DNA of 8,928 nucleotides from CAKSHP01 sp045590935 (GCA_045590935.1 JAZNSA010000087.1:1-8928); one strand, 5' to 3'; positions 1 through 7,106 are shown, counted from the first letter of the stretch. Translations and numbers: made by a program. Notes: generated from the sequence alone by a model not told the origin.

Positions 1-1
1 C

Positions 2-823
2 GGAGATACAGTTGGAAAGTCTGTTGAAAAAGGCAAGAGTCAGTTTGCAGGTTGCGAAATCGAAGGAAAAACTTTAGGCGTAATCGGTCTTGGTGCAATT
101 GGTGTTATGGTTGCAAACACTGCTCGCAGCCTTGGAATGGATGTTATAGGATATGACCCATTCTTATCAGTTGATGCTGCTTGGAACCTTTCAAGAAGTA
201 TCAAAAAAGCAACAGAGATAAAAGAAATCTTTGAAAAATCAGATTATATAACTCTTCATCTTCCATTAAACGATTCAACTCGTTATATGATTGCAGATGA
301 GCAATTTGAGCAGATGAAGGATGGCGTTAAGCTTCTAAACTTCTCTCGTGGTGAATTAGTTTGTACGAAAGCTCTTGCTAAAGCATTAGAGAGCGGAAAG
401 CTTTCTAAATATGTAGTAGACTTCCCAAGCGATGAAACACTTCAGCTTGATGGTGTTATTGCAATTCCTCATCTTGGTGCTTCAACAGAGGAATCGGAAG
501 ATAACTGTGCAATTATGGCAGCTAAAGAGCTTGCTGATTACCTTGAAAATGGTAATATCAAAAACTCGGTAAACTTCCCTAACTGCTCGCTTGACAGAGA
601 ATGTGGACTTACTCGTATAACAATACTTCACAAAAACATTCCTAATATGCTTAATGTATTCTCATCAACTATTTCCGATGCAGGCTTCAATATTGAGCAT
701 ATGATTAATAAGAGCAAAAAAGATTATGCTTATACGATTATGGATGTTGCAGGTGATATTTCAGAAGAATTAATCAACAATATGAAAACAGACGACGTTA
801 TGAAGATTAGAATAATCAAATAA
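2..823 (+). CDS. serA: D-3-phosphoglycerate dehydrogenase, 3' portion (5' end outside window)
   Basis: This enzyme oxidises 3-phosphoglycerate to 3-phosphohydroxypyruvate with NAD, the first step of serine biosynthesis, in the cytosol. The frame is open from base 2, so 273 codons are present; the family's substrate-binding N-terminus of roughly 115 residues lies outside the window. An internal ATG at 107 is not the start, because the Rossmann dinucleotide motif GLGAIG (fragment residues 29-34) lies before it. The 2-hydroxyacid dehydrogenase catalytic set is visible: Arg116 in NFSRGEL, Glu145 in FPSDE and His157 in PHLGAST. The last 70 residues, from about ITILHKNIPNML, look like an ACT domain, which in this family binds serine or mediates assembly. 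The gene ends in TAA followed at once by a terminator. Being a short ACT-type PGDH is an inference from the visible part. Confidence in family is high; a related 2-hydroxyacid dehydrogenase is the only realistic alternative. Confidence 0.93.
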   Translation, partial: GDTVGKSVEKGKSQFAGCEIEGKTLGVIGLGAIGVMVANTARSLGMDVIGYDPFLSVDAAWNLSRSIKKATEIKEIFEKSDYITLHLPLNDSTRYMIADEQFEQMKDGVKLLNFSRGELVCTKALAKALESGKLSKYVVDFPSDETLQLDGVIAIPHLGASTEESEDNCAIMAAKELADYLENGNIKNSVNFPNCSLDRECGLTRITILHKNIPNMLNVFSSTISDAGFNIEHMINKSKKDYAYTIMDVAGDISEELINNMKTDDVMKIRIIK

Positions 824-831
824 TTATTTAT

Positions 832-868
832 AGCGGTGCAAATATTAATTTGTTTGCACCGCTTTTAT
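832..868 (+). terminator. Intrinsic terminator of serA
   Basis: A perfect 10-bp stem, GCGGTGCAAA (833-842) with TTTGCACCGC (853-862), extends by an A-T pair outside and is followed by TTTTATAT. It begins 9 bases after the serA stop codon. Confidence 0.93.
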
Positions 869-916
869 ATATGATTTTCTAATAACGTCTATTATATGAA
901 ACAATGAGGATATTTA

Positions 917-1660
917 ATGAAAATAAAAAGATATTTTTTTATAGATTTAATACGAGGCTTTGCAATTATAAATATGATATTATTCCATACAATCTGGGAT
1001 TTGGTATATATTTTCGGCTATAATCTTTTATGGTACCAATCAAATATAGGCTATATATGGCAACAATTTATATGTTGGACATTTATTTTCATATCCGGTT
1101 TTTCATTTTCGCTTGGGAAAAACAAATTAAAACGAGGTTTTGTTGTTCTGTTGTGCGGTGGTTTGGTTTCAATCGGAACAAGGCTTGTTATGCCCACAGG
1201 AAATATTTTATTCGGAGTTCTGACTTGCATCGCTTCATGTATGATAATAACTTCTTGTTTTGATAAGCTTTTGAAAAAAACAAATTATTTGCTCGGATTA
1301 ATTTTAAGCTTATCAGCCTTTCTTTTAACTAAAAATATAAACAATGGCTATTTGGGGTTTGAATTTCTTAACATTCTAAAATTGCCCGACGAATTGTACG
1401 CAAACCTTTTTACAACATATTTGGGATTTACCAAACCACACTTTTACTCTGCGGATTATTTTTCATTATTTCCTTGGTTTTTCTTGTTTTTATCAGGATA
1501 TTATTTATTCAACCTGCTAAAAGAGAAGAATTTATTGTTTTTCTTTGAGAAGAGAAGAGTTATATGGCTTGAGTTTATTGGCAGACATTCCCTATTGATT
1601 TATCTTGCACATCAACCAATGATATATTGCATTTTGAGTTTAATTTTTACTAAATTTTAA
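917..1660 (+). CDS. DUF1624 / HGSNAT-catalytic-domain family membrane acyltransferase
   Basis: The 247-residue protein is an integral membrane protein with about seven hydrophobic segments (near residues 8-28, 50-67, 72-90, 97-115, 122-140, 183-200 and 219-243). The N-terminus has the family signature IDLIRGFAIINMILFH, with Arg13, Gly14 and His24. The C-terminus has the matching IGRHSLLIYLAHQP motif. These two motifs mark the heparan-alpha-glucosaminide N-acetyltransferase catalytic family (DUF1624), whose members are thought to move acetyl groups across the membrane onto sugars. The bacterial short forms are mostly uncharacterised, so the substrate is unknown. The start is ATG with TGAGGA (905-910) six bases upstream. 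No clear promoter is seen in the 48 bp after the serA terminator, although TATTAT at 890 could be a -10. A single-gene unit is likely, since terminators flank it on both sides. Shadow frames inside were ignored. Confidence 0.85.
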   Translation: MKIKRYFFIDLIRGFAIINMILFHTIWDLVYIFGYNLLWYQSNIGYIWQQFICWTFIFISGFSFSLGKNKLKRGFVVLLCGGLVSIGTRLVMPTGNILFGVLTCIASCMIITSCFDKLLKKTNYLLGLILSLSAFLLTKNINNGYLGFEFLNILKLPDELYANLFTTYLGFTKPHFYSADYFSLFPWFFLFLSGYYLFNLLKEKNLLFFFEKRRVIWLEFIGRHSLLIYLAHQPMIYCILSLIFTKF

Positions 1661-1703
1661 AAGTCTGTACAAATGATTACATCACTTATACAGACTTTTC
1701 TTG
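1659..1703. terminator. Bidirectional terminator between convergent genes
   Basis: An 11-bp perfect stem pairs AAAAGTCTGTA (1659-1669) with TACAGACTTTT (1689-1699) around a 19-base loop. The 5' arm overlaps the last bases of the upstream stop codon. On the + strand the 3' arm itself ends in TTTT, then CTTGTTT. On the - strand it ends in TTTTAAAATTT, so it can also stop thiT transcription. No better - strand terminator lies between it and thiT. Confidence 0.85.
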
Positions 1704-1767
1704 TTTAATAGATGAAAGCGCAAACTAAAAAACTAACATCTCAAATTATTTTTATTCATTTCTTTTT

Positions 1768-2316
1768 TTATTTTAATTTTCTTATAACAGGAATTAAAGC
1801 AGCCGAAACAACAGTTGAAATAATAATTTCAGGAATCATATACCCTCCATTATAGACAAGCGAGAACAACGCCGCACCCATACTCGGGTCAGACGAGCCC
1901 CAAATTATTATTCCGCTCAGAAAATGGCACAAAAATCTAATAGCCGTAACAGCAAATGCGCTGATAGGTATTGCCCAATTCTTTCTTTTCATAAGCCTGA
2001 AAAACACTCCCGCAAGACCAAGACAACCAAAAGGCAAAATATAGTCTAGCATCACAACAAGTAAAAAGCTTATAAAATCCCTTGTCGGCGGTGGGTAAAA
2101 TCCCATAAGCATCTGTATTATTGCATATACAACGCCGCTAAGTATCCCCCACTTTCCGCCTAAAATTATTGATGCAACAATAATTGGTACCATACTCGCA
2201 AGCGTTATCGAACCGCCGTTGAGCCACTGTATTGGTATTATTTTAGAAACAAAAGCCAATACAACCGCCATCGCAACCATCATGGCGCATAGAGTAATTT
2301 TTTTTGCCTGATTCAT
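1768..2316 (-). CDS. thiT: ThiT, substrate-binding (S) component of an ECF thiamine transporter
   Basis: ThiT binds thiamine at the outer face of the membrane and works with a shared ECF module (EcfA, EcfA' and EcfT), whose genes are not in this window. The 182-residue length and six hydrophobic segments match the family. Signature stretches are present: NGGSITLASMVPI (residues 33-45), MLDY (89-92), RFLCHFLSGIIIWG (127-140) and YNGGYMIPE (155-163). Trp31, Tyr92, His131, Trp139, Tyr155 and Asn156 sit where thiamine-contacting aromatic and polar residues are found in the family. The ATG has a strong AGGAGGAGA (2322-2330) five bases upstream. A TPP riboswitch and terminator in the leader independently confirm thiamine-linked function. 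It is a single-gene unit from the promoter at 2513-2541 to the terminator at about 1659-1699. Confidence 0.95.
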   Translation of the reverse strand: MNQAKKITLCAMMVAMAVVLAFVSKIIPIQWLNGGSITLASMVPIIVASIILGGKWGILSGVVYAIIQMLMGFYPPPTRDFISFLLVVMLDYILPFGCLGLAGVFFRLMKRKNWAIPISAFAVTAIRFLCHFLSGIIIWGSSDPSMGAALFSLVYNGGYMIPEIIISTVVSAALIPVIRKLK

Positions 2317-2367
2317 AAAAATCTCCTCCTTTTAATATTTTTTAACACCAATTTCGCTACACCAAAC

Positions 2368-2397
2368 AAAAAAGCTGCACCAAAACAGGTACAGCTT
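2368..2397 (-). terminator. Riboswitch-associated intrinsic terminator in the thiT leader
   Basis: Read on the - strand, AAGCTGTACC pairs with GGTGCAGCTT around the loop TGTTTT and runs into TTTTTTGTTT. The stem has one internal mismatch. It lies about 14 bases downstream of the TPP aptamer and before the thiT ribosome binding site, the usual position of an expression platform that ends transcription when TPP is bound. I could not settle which bases form the competing antiterminator. Confidence 0.88.
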
Positions 2398-2410
2398 AAA
2401 ATTCAGCATA

Positions 2411-2493
2411 TCATCCCTACGTTGGCATTATCCAAATCAGGTTCAGGGTCGAAGTCTTACACTTCCTCTCAGCCTGCAACGGCAAGCTCCCCT
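2411..2493 (-). promoter_or_regulatory. TPP riboswitch (THI element)
   Basis: On the - strand the conserved THI-box blocks occur in order: GGGGAGC (2486-2492), CTGAGAGG (2465-2472), GACCC (2446-2450), GAACCTGAT (2436-2444) and GGATAATGCCAACGTAGGGA (2414-2433). These match the aptamer core that binds thiamine pyrophosphate, including the CUGAGA pyrimidine-sensor segment and the GGAUAAUGCCA helix. The closing P1 helix is AU-rich and not well defined by eye. With the terminator directly downstream, the switch is expected to lower thiT transcription when TPP is abundant. Confidence 0.97.
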
Positions 2494-2512
2494 TTATTAA
2501 GTTTGCAACTTA

Positions 2513-2541
2513 ATTATATCACAATAATTAAACATTGTCAA
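2513..2541 (-). promoter_or_regulatory. Sigma-A-type promoter of thiT
   Basis: Perfect consensus boxes are present on the - strand: -35 TTGACA (2536-2541), a 17-bp spacer and -10 TATAAT (2513-2518), with an extended TGA just before the -10. The start of transcription is expected near 2506, about 13 bases before the aptamer, giving a leader of roughly 190 nt. A short palindrome, TTAAGTT-TGC-AACTTAA (2497-2513), sits across the start region. Confidence 0.9.
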
Positions 2542-2622
2542 TACATTTATGTCTTTTTATATATGCAATATTAGCAAATCACTAACCTACATAGGCTATT
2601 TCTCCGCTAATCGATGATTGAT

Positions 2623-3741
2623 TTATTTTGTAAAATTCAATATTTTACCTTCAGTTCCATAAATGAATACGTCGCCTCTTATATGCTGCAGTGCCAAAGT
2701 ATTTCCGTTTACATCCCACTTATATGTTCCGTCAAATTCATAGTCTTCATAAGAATCAACCATTTTAAATACTATGCTCCCATTTTGCCCAATTTCCCAT
2801 TCTCCGTTATAATCTGCCATAATTTCACTTTCAGGTGGTCCGCTTCTGTAGCTTACTTTTCCGTCGGGTAAAATATCAACAAACAATATAAACTCACTTC
2901 CGTCAGGCGTATTAGAATAACCTGTCCAGCTTGCGCAAAGAGGCGTTGTATCTACCTTTCCATGCTTATTTCCATTCTCAGGCTCTTTTTCATCTGCCTT
3001 AGTCTCTGAAAACGGGGTGAATTTAAGCGTTGCCGTTTTGGCGGAAAGACTCTCCTCCATCGCATAAAATTCATCAGAGCTTATCTTCATTTCTTCCGCT
3101 TGTGATATTTCATAAACTCCCGTAGTGTTGTGATAAAATCCTATTTCCTCAAAGCTATCATCCTTATTGTATGAAAAATTAAAGTCCTTACACTTTAGCT
3201 CTCCGTTTTTTTCAAGCTCATATTCTCCAAAAATCCTATACGCTGCGCCATTTGAACCGCCATAATAAAAGCTTCCGTTCTCCATTAAGGCATACGCACT
3301 TCTGCTTCTTCCCGAAAGCACAAAATGAGGCTTTTCGTTTTTGACTGTATAAACGGCATAAAGATTATTAGCCGTATATGCGCCATCAAAATTTTCCACA
3401 TCTCCTATCAAAAGCTCAGAAACGTCATCGCCATTTACATCCTTTATGATGTAGCCTAATTTGTTTAATGCATCAGCGCCCAAATACTGAGCCGCCTCAA
3501 CTATTCCTATTTTGTCTTCTTCATACTCGTCAAGCGTATCAACATTTTTGATAATATTGTAATATTCCTTGATTACCTCTTCATAAACCTGCATATAATC
3601 TGTTTTTTTGACACTCGGTGTGCTTGTCGGCACAGCCTTAGGCTTACTTTCAGGCTTTTTACCATTATTATCTGCACATCCCGTCAAACTAATCATCGTC
3701 AAAACCAATACCAAAATAATTGCCGTAAAATTTCTTTTCAA
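2623..3741 (-). CDS. Uncharacterised secreted lipoprotein
   Basis: The start is best placed at the TTG at 3741, because GGGGGAG (3748-3754) lies six bases upstream; a longer frame to 3756 would put that Shine-Dalgarno inside the gene. The product is then 372 residues. It opens with a Lys/Arg n-region, a hydrophobic core and the lipobox LTGC with Cys22, so it should be lipid-anchored on the outer face of the membrane. A Lys/Pro/Ser/Thr-rich linker (about residues 25-46) follows. Residues 96-114 contain DVNGDDVSELLIGD, an Asp-rich calcium-loop-like motif seen in FG-GAP or dockerin-type repeats. After a charged linker (about 247-263), the last 100 residues look like a separate beta-rich domain with alternating aromatic and Gly/Asp turns. 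I do not recognise the family and assign no enzyme activity. It has its own promoter. No convincing terminator follows before the thiT promoter region. Confidence 0.85.
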   Translation of the reverse strand: MKRNFTAIILVLVLTMISLTGCADNNGKKPESKPKAVPTSTPSVKKTDYMQVYEEVIKEYYNIIKNVDTLDEYEEDKIGIVEAAQYLGADALNKLGYIIKDVNGDDVSELLIGDVENFDGAYTANNLYAVYTVKNEKPHFVLSGRSRSAYALMENGSFYYGGSNGAAYRIFGEYELEKNGELKCKDFNFSYNKDDSFEEIGFYHNTTGVYEISQAEEMKISSDEFYAMEESLSAKTATLKFTPFSETKADEKEPENGNKHGKVDTTPLCASWTGYSNTPDGSEFILFVDILPDGKVSYRSGPPESEIMADYNGEWEIGQNGSIVFKMVDSYEDYEFDGTYKWDVNGNTLALQHIRGDVFIYGTEGKILNFTK

Positions 3742-3747
3742 GCTAAT

Positions 3748-3754
3748 CTCCCCC
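3748..3754 (-). promoter_or_regulatory. Ribosome binding site that fixes the TTG start of the lipoprotein gene
   Basis: GGGGGAG on the - strand lies six bases before the TTG at 3741. This spacing favours that codon over the in-frame TTG at 3756, which overlaps the site itself and would add five polar residues before the signal peptide. Confidence 0.75.
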
Positions 3755-3802
3755 AATTAAAATTTTTCATATTCTTTAATTCAGAACACCATAGATGCCT
3801 AT

Positions 3803-3831
3803 TTTATAGCCCATTTTTATACTTTATTCAA
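3803..3831 (-). promoter_or_regulatory. Candidate promoter of the lipoprotein gene
   Basis: On the - strand a -35 like TTGAAT (3826-3831) is separated by 17 bp from -10 TATAAA (3803-3808). It lies in the 109-bp gap after prfA, about 60 bp before the lipoprotein start. No strong terminator is seen between prfA and this promoter, so some read-through from the upstream operon is possible. Confidence 0.6.
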
Positions 3832-3850
3832 AATTTTCCAAGTAAATTTC

Positions 3851-4924
3851 TTACCCCTCAGATGAACCCTTAAGCTTTTCACTTTGGTCGGCAGTATTAA
3901 GATTATCAATAATTTCGTCTAAATCACCATCTAAAACAGCTTCCAAGCGGTGAAGAGTTAAACCAATTCTATGGTCTGTTACTCTTCCTTGCGGGAAATT
4001 ATATGTTCTAATTCTTTCGCTTCTGTCTCCCGTTCCAACCTGACTTTTTCTATTTTCTGCAATTTCAGCACTCTGCTGAGCACTAACAAGGTCATAAAGG
4101 CGTGAACGAAGAATTTTCATTGCCTTATCCTTATTTTTGTGCTGACTTTTCTCGTCCTGACACGAAACAACAAGTCCCGTTGGCAAATGGGTTATACGAA
4201 CAGCCGAGTCCGTCGTATTAACGCATTGTCCGCCGGGTCCGCCCGCACGGAAAACATCAATTCTCAAATCATTTGCATTAATATCAATCTCAACCTCCAT
4301 AGCCTCAGGCAAAACAGCAACCGTAACAGTTGAAGTATGAATTCTGCCCGACGACTCCGTTGCAGGAACACGCTGCACCCTATGAACTCCGCTCTCAAAC
4401 TTAAATCGACTATATGCACCCTGACCTGTTATCATAAACGAAATTTCTTTATATCCGCCAATGTCCGTTGGGTTAGAGCTTAGAATTTCCGTCTTCCAAC
4501 GCTTAACCTCTGCATACATAGAGTACATTCTAAAAAGACTCGCCGCAAAAAGCGCCGCTTCTTCTCCCCCTGCACCACCACGAATTTCTATAATAACGTT
4601 TTTTTCGTCATTAGGGTCTTTTGGCAAAAGCAGTATTTTAAGCTCCTCGCTGTATCTTTCAATATTTTCCTCAGCTTCTTCAATTTCCATATAAAGCATC
4701 TGCTCAAACTCTTTGTCCTGAGGCTCCGAAAGCATTTCTTTTGCCTCTTCAATCGTTTGCTTAGCAGCCTTATATTCCCTGTATTTTTCAACTATCGGGG
4801 TTATGTCCGACTGCTCCTTGCAGAGTTTTCTCCATGTTTCATTATCCGCAATAACAGCGGGGTCTGAAATTTTCGCCTCAAGCTCGCCAAATCTCTCTTC
4901 AATAAATGCTAATTTTTCAAACAT
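3851..4924 (-). CDS. prfA: Peptide chain release factor 1
   Basis: RF1 recognises UAA and UAG stop codons in the ribosomal A site and triggers peptide release. The 357-residue product carries the RF1-specific stop-reading tripeptide PAT within HRVQRVPATES, which separates it from RF2 (SPF). The catalytic GGQ lies in RAGGPGGQCVNTTDSAV. The downstream QDEKSQHKNKDKAM stretch and the RIRTYNFPQGRVTDHR block are also typical. The start is the ATG at 4924 giving MFEKLAF, with AGGAGA (4931-4936) six bases upstream; an 11-codon upstream extension is rejected. It is the last gene of the femX-alr-prfA operon, 13 bp after the alr stop. The methyltransferase gene prmC (hemK), often next to prfA in Firmicutes, is not adjacent here. 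The gene has no frameshift, and none is expected, since programmed frameshifting is a feature of prfB. Confidence 0.97.
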   Translation of the reverse strand: MFEKLAFIEERFGELEAKISDPAVIADNETWRKLCKEQSDITPIVEKYREYKAAKQTIEEAKEMLSEPQDKEFEQMLYMEIEEAEENIERYSEELKILLLPKDPNDEKNVIIEIRGGAGGEEAALFAASLFRMYSMYAEVKRWKTEILSSNPTDIGGYKEISFMITGQGAYSRFKFESGVHRVQRVPATESSGRIHTSTVTVAVLPEAMEVEIDINANDLRIDVFRAGGPGGQCVNTTDSAVRITHLPTGLVVSCQDEKSQHKNKDKAMKILRSRLYDLVSAQQSAEIAENRKSQVGTGDRSERIRTYNFPQGRVTDHRIGLTLHRLEAVLDGDLDEIIDNLNTADQSEKLKGSSEG

Positions 4925-4930
4925 ACAATC

Positions 4931-4936
4931 TCTCCT
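4931..4936 (-). promoter_or_regulatory. Ribosome binding site of prfA
   Basis: AGGAGA on the - strand sits in the 13-bp gap between the alr stop (4938-4940) and the prfA ATG. It decides for the start at 4924 rather than a longer frame running back into alr. Confidence 0.85.
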
Positions 4937-4937
4937 G

Positions 4938-6038
4938 TTATCTATACTCTCGCTCAATTGAGCTATCTATCAAAATCGGATTACAATTTGCCATAACCTT
5001 ATCACCAATTTTAACATCAACGCCTGTAACATCCAAAACGACGTTAAACATACTTATTCTTCCTAAAATCGGACACCTTTTTCCATTTACCTCAACATAA
5101 GTCCTCATATCCTTAAAAGCCGCCAAAATATCGTGAACAGCATACCTTATGCAATCTATAAATCGGAACGTATCATTTGACTTGCTGACTCCAAATCCGT
5201 CCATATACCCAATCGGCACAACAGCAATCTTTGTCTCTTTTTTTGTTGTATATGTGTTAGCGTAGCCAATATTATGCCCCTTTGGCAAGGTTTTAATATC
5301 AATTACCTCGCTTTCAAGAAAAGCAATTTTCTCAAGACTTAAATTGTCTTTAACAATCAACCTTCCAAGAAATGCCGAGCCAACTCGAACAGCATCTAGG
5401 CACATAGTATCAAATCTTAAAAATGCACTTGAATTAGCAATATGGCAAATTCCCGTTTGAACTCCCCTTGCTTTAAGGTCGGCAATTGCGGCGTTAAACC
5501 TTTTAAACTGAACCTCTGAGCTCTTTATATCTTTTCCGAACGAGTTTGAAAAATGCGAAAAGCAACCAAAAACAACGCAATTTTCCAAAGCAAAAATCTC
5601 TGTTGCCGCGCTTGCCATATCATTTGCCAAAAATCCAAATCTGCCAAATCCCGTATCTATCGCAAGCTGAATTTTTATTGGCATTTCAACCTCTTTTGCA
5701 GCCTTGTTTACAATTCTTGCAATTTCTTTTGAAGAAACAGTTAAAATTATCCCCATCTTTGCGGCACAAATTGCCTCTTCAACATTGCTAATCGGCGAAA
5801 GAAGCATAATCTCGCAATCAATGCCAGCCTCCTTTAGCTGCTTTGCCTCCTCAAAAAGACTAACAGAAAGCGCAAACGCTCCGTTCTCGTAAAGAACTTT
5901 TGCAAACGGCACAATTCCAAGCCCATATCCATTTCCTTTTATCATTGCAATAAGCTTGCAATTTCTCTCATCTGCCAAACTCTTAATTTTTTTTATATTA
6001 TTTATCAGCTTCGCTTTCTCTATTATCAGCTTTTTCAT
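4938..6038 (-). CDS. alr: Alanine-racemase-family PLP enzyme with a divergent active site
   Basis: The 366-residue protein has the fold-type III TIM-barrel and C-terminal beta domain of alanine racemases, which interconvert L- and D-alanine for peptidoglycan. Present landmarks are the PLP Schiff-base lysine Lys34 in KGNGYGLG, the IDTGFGRFG segment with Arg133, HIANSSAF (199-206), Arg218 in VRVG and the catalytic-tyrosine motif PIGYMDG with Tyr278. Three usual residues look changed by eye alignment to the Geobacillus enzyme: the carbamylated Lys129 is Ala126, Asp313 of the SMD motif is Phe331 (GRISMFN), and the phosphate-contacting Tyr354 near the C-terminus appears to be Ser359. It may therefore be a racemase with another substrate or lower activity. 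The ATG lies inside femX (41-bp overlap) with GGAGG five bases upstream. The family call is firm; the alanine specificity is an inference. Confidence 0.85.
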   Translation of the reverse strand: MKKLIIEKAKLINNIKKIKSLADERNCKLIAMIKGNGYGLGIVPFAKVLYENGAFALSVSLFEEAKQLKEAGIDCEIMLLSPISNVEEAICAAKMGIILTVSSKEIARIVNKAAKEVEMPIKIQLAIDTGFGRFGFLANDMASAATEIFALENCVVFGCFSHFSNSFGKDIKSSEVQFKRFNAAIADLKARGVQTGICHIANSSAFLRFDTMCLDAVRVGSAFLGRLIVKDNLSLEKIAFLESEVIDIKTLPKGHNIGYANTYTTKKETKIAVVPIGYMDGFGVSKSNDTFRFIDCIRYAVHDILAAFKDMRTYVEVNGKRCPILGRISMFNVVLDVTGVDVKIGDKVMANCNPILIDSSIEREYR

Positions 6039-7098
6039 TGCTTCCTCCGCTTTTGTTTTTCTTTAAAAACAACTTTCTTCTAAGCTCTCTGTACGTTTTT
6101 TCTCCCTTTTCAACAACAAAATACATAAACGGATTAAAAACATAATCAAGTGTTCCAATAAACTCAACCAAATCGCCGTTAAAGCCTTTTTTAAATCTAT
6201 ACAAGCCGTACATAGGATTGCTTTCGTCTATATCGCCCGAAACACCCCTGAAGTCGTACATATCGCAACCTTCCTCGATTGCCCATTTAATCATTTCCCA
6301 CTGCATCAAATAGTTAGGCATAACATTTCTGTATGCATTTGAGCTTGCACCATAAAGATACCAAACCTTTTTTGAGTGAATAATAGAAATAGCTCCCGAA
6401 ATAACCTTTCCCTCATAATATACCAAATACAAACGAAGCATATCTCCAAGCTCATCATACATCTTTTCAAAATACTCAAGTGAACGAGGAACAAATCCAT
6501 CCCTGACACCTGTTTCCATCATTATATCAACAAATATTTTTAAATCTTCTCTCGCTCCGATTTTAACCGTACAGCCCTTTTTAATTGCAAGGCGCACGTT
6601 GTATCTGTGCTTACTGTGAAAAGAATCAAAAACCTCCTGCTCACTCATACCCTTAATATCTTTTCTGAAAACAAAATTCGGCTGAATTCCTTCAAAATTT
6701 TTCGACTTAATCGTTTTAAATCCGAGCGAAAACATAATATCCGAAAATTTATTATCCGAAACGGGAACATCAGGGTCAATTTTTAAAACATAGCTCTTAT
6801 GCTTCTTTGCAAGCTCCTTTGCACCGCAAACAAGCTCATCAAGAGTTTCTTTATCATATATATCACAAACAGGTCCTCTTGGTGAATACATAATCGTTGA
6901 ATTAAAAACAGGAATTTTTCTTATTAAAAGCGACATCGCTCCCTTTATTTTCCCGCTTTCATCAAGACTTAAAACAACCTCGTTTTTCCACATATCCTTA
7001 ACTTTTGCCCATTGAGGCGTCTGACAAAAATGTCCTTTTTCGCTACTTTGCAAAAACTGCTCATATTCTTTTAATCTTTCATTCGTAAGAAGATGCAA
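5998..7098 (-). CDS. FemABX-family peptidoglycan bridge aminoacyltransferase
   Basis: Members of this family use aminoacyl-tRNA to add amino acids to the stem-peptide side chain of lipid-linked peptidoglycan precursors at the inner membrane face. The 366-residue protein has two GNAT-like halves without the long coiled-coil arm of staphylococcal FemA, so it is closer to FemX of Weissella type. Recognisable blocks are YSPRGP (71-76), KIDPDV (106-111), HSKHRYNVRLAIKKG (161-175), WYLYGASS (246-253), PNYLMQWEMIKWA (261-273), YDFRGV (281-286) and GLYRFKKGFNG (298-308). The start is a TTG at 7098, supported by AGAGAGG (7107-7113) eight bases upstream; no good ATG lies nearby. The C-terminal 25 residues are highly charged, and their coding region carries the alr start. 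It leads the operon with alr and prfA, so it probably builds or modifies cell-wall cross-bridges. The amino acid added cannot be read from sequence. Confidence 0.9.
   Translation of the reverse strand: MHLLTNERLKEYEQFLQSSEKGHFCQTPQWAKVKDMWKNEVVLSLDESGKIKGAMSLLIRKIPVFNSTIMYSPRGPVCDIYDKETLDELVCGAKELAKKHKSYVLKIDPDVPVSDNKFSDIMFSLGFKTIKSKNFEGIQPNFVFRKDIKGMSEQEVFDSFHSKHRYNVRLAIKKGCTVKIGAREDLKIFVDIMMETGVRDGFVPRSLEYFEKMYDELGDMLRLYLVYYEGKVISGAISIIHSKKVWYLYGASSNAYRNVMPNYLMQWEMIKWAIEEGCDMYDFRGVSGDIDESNPMYGLYRFKKGFNGDLVEFIGTLDYVFNPFMYFVVEKGEKTYRELRRKLFLKKNKSGGSNEKADNRESEADK
6044..6048 (-). promoter_or_regulatory. Internal ribosome binding site of alr inside femX
   Basis: GGAGG on the - strand lies within the femX coding sequence, five bases before the alr ATG at 6038. 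alr starts 41 bp before femX ends, an arrangement that favours translational coupling of the two products. Confidence 0.8.
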
Positions 7099-7106
7099 GC
7101 TAAAAA

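Noticed and set aside
107..823. Internal ATG as the start of serA
   Set aside because: The frame is open to the window edge and the essential Rossmann motif lies before this ATG.
2614..2871. + strand frame of 85 codons opposite the lipoprotein gene
   Set aside because: It is an antisense shadow of the lipoprotein coding sequence, with no family features and no site upstream.
3832..3850. AAATTT...AAATTT hairpin after prfA as a terminator
   Set aside because: The possible stem is six A-T pairs only with no clear U-tract, too weak to call.
4925..4957. Eleven-codon N-terminal extension of prfA
   Set aside because: It overlaps the alr 3' end and the prfA ribosome binding site, and the ATG at 4924 gives the normal RF1 N-terminus.
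4139..5892. Several + strand frames of 60-80 codons opposite prfA and alr
   Set aside because: They are antisense shadows of well-supported genes, with no sites or recognisable motifs.
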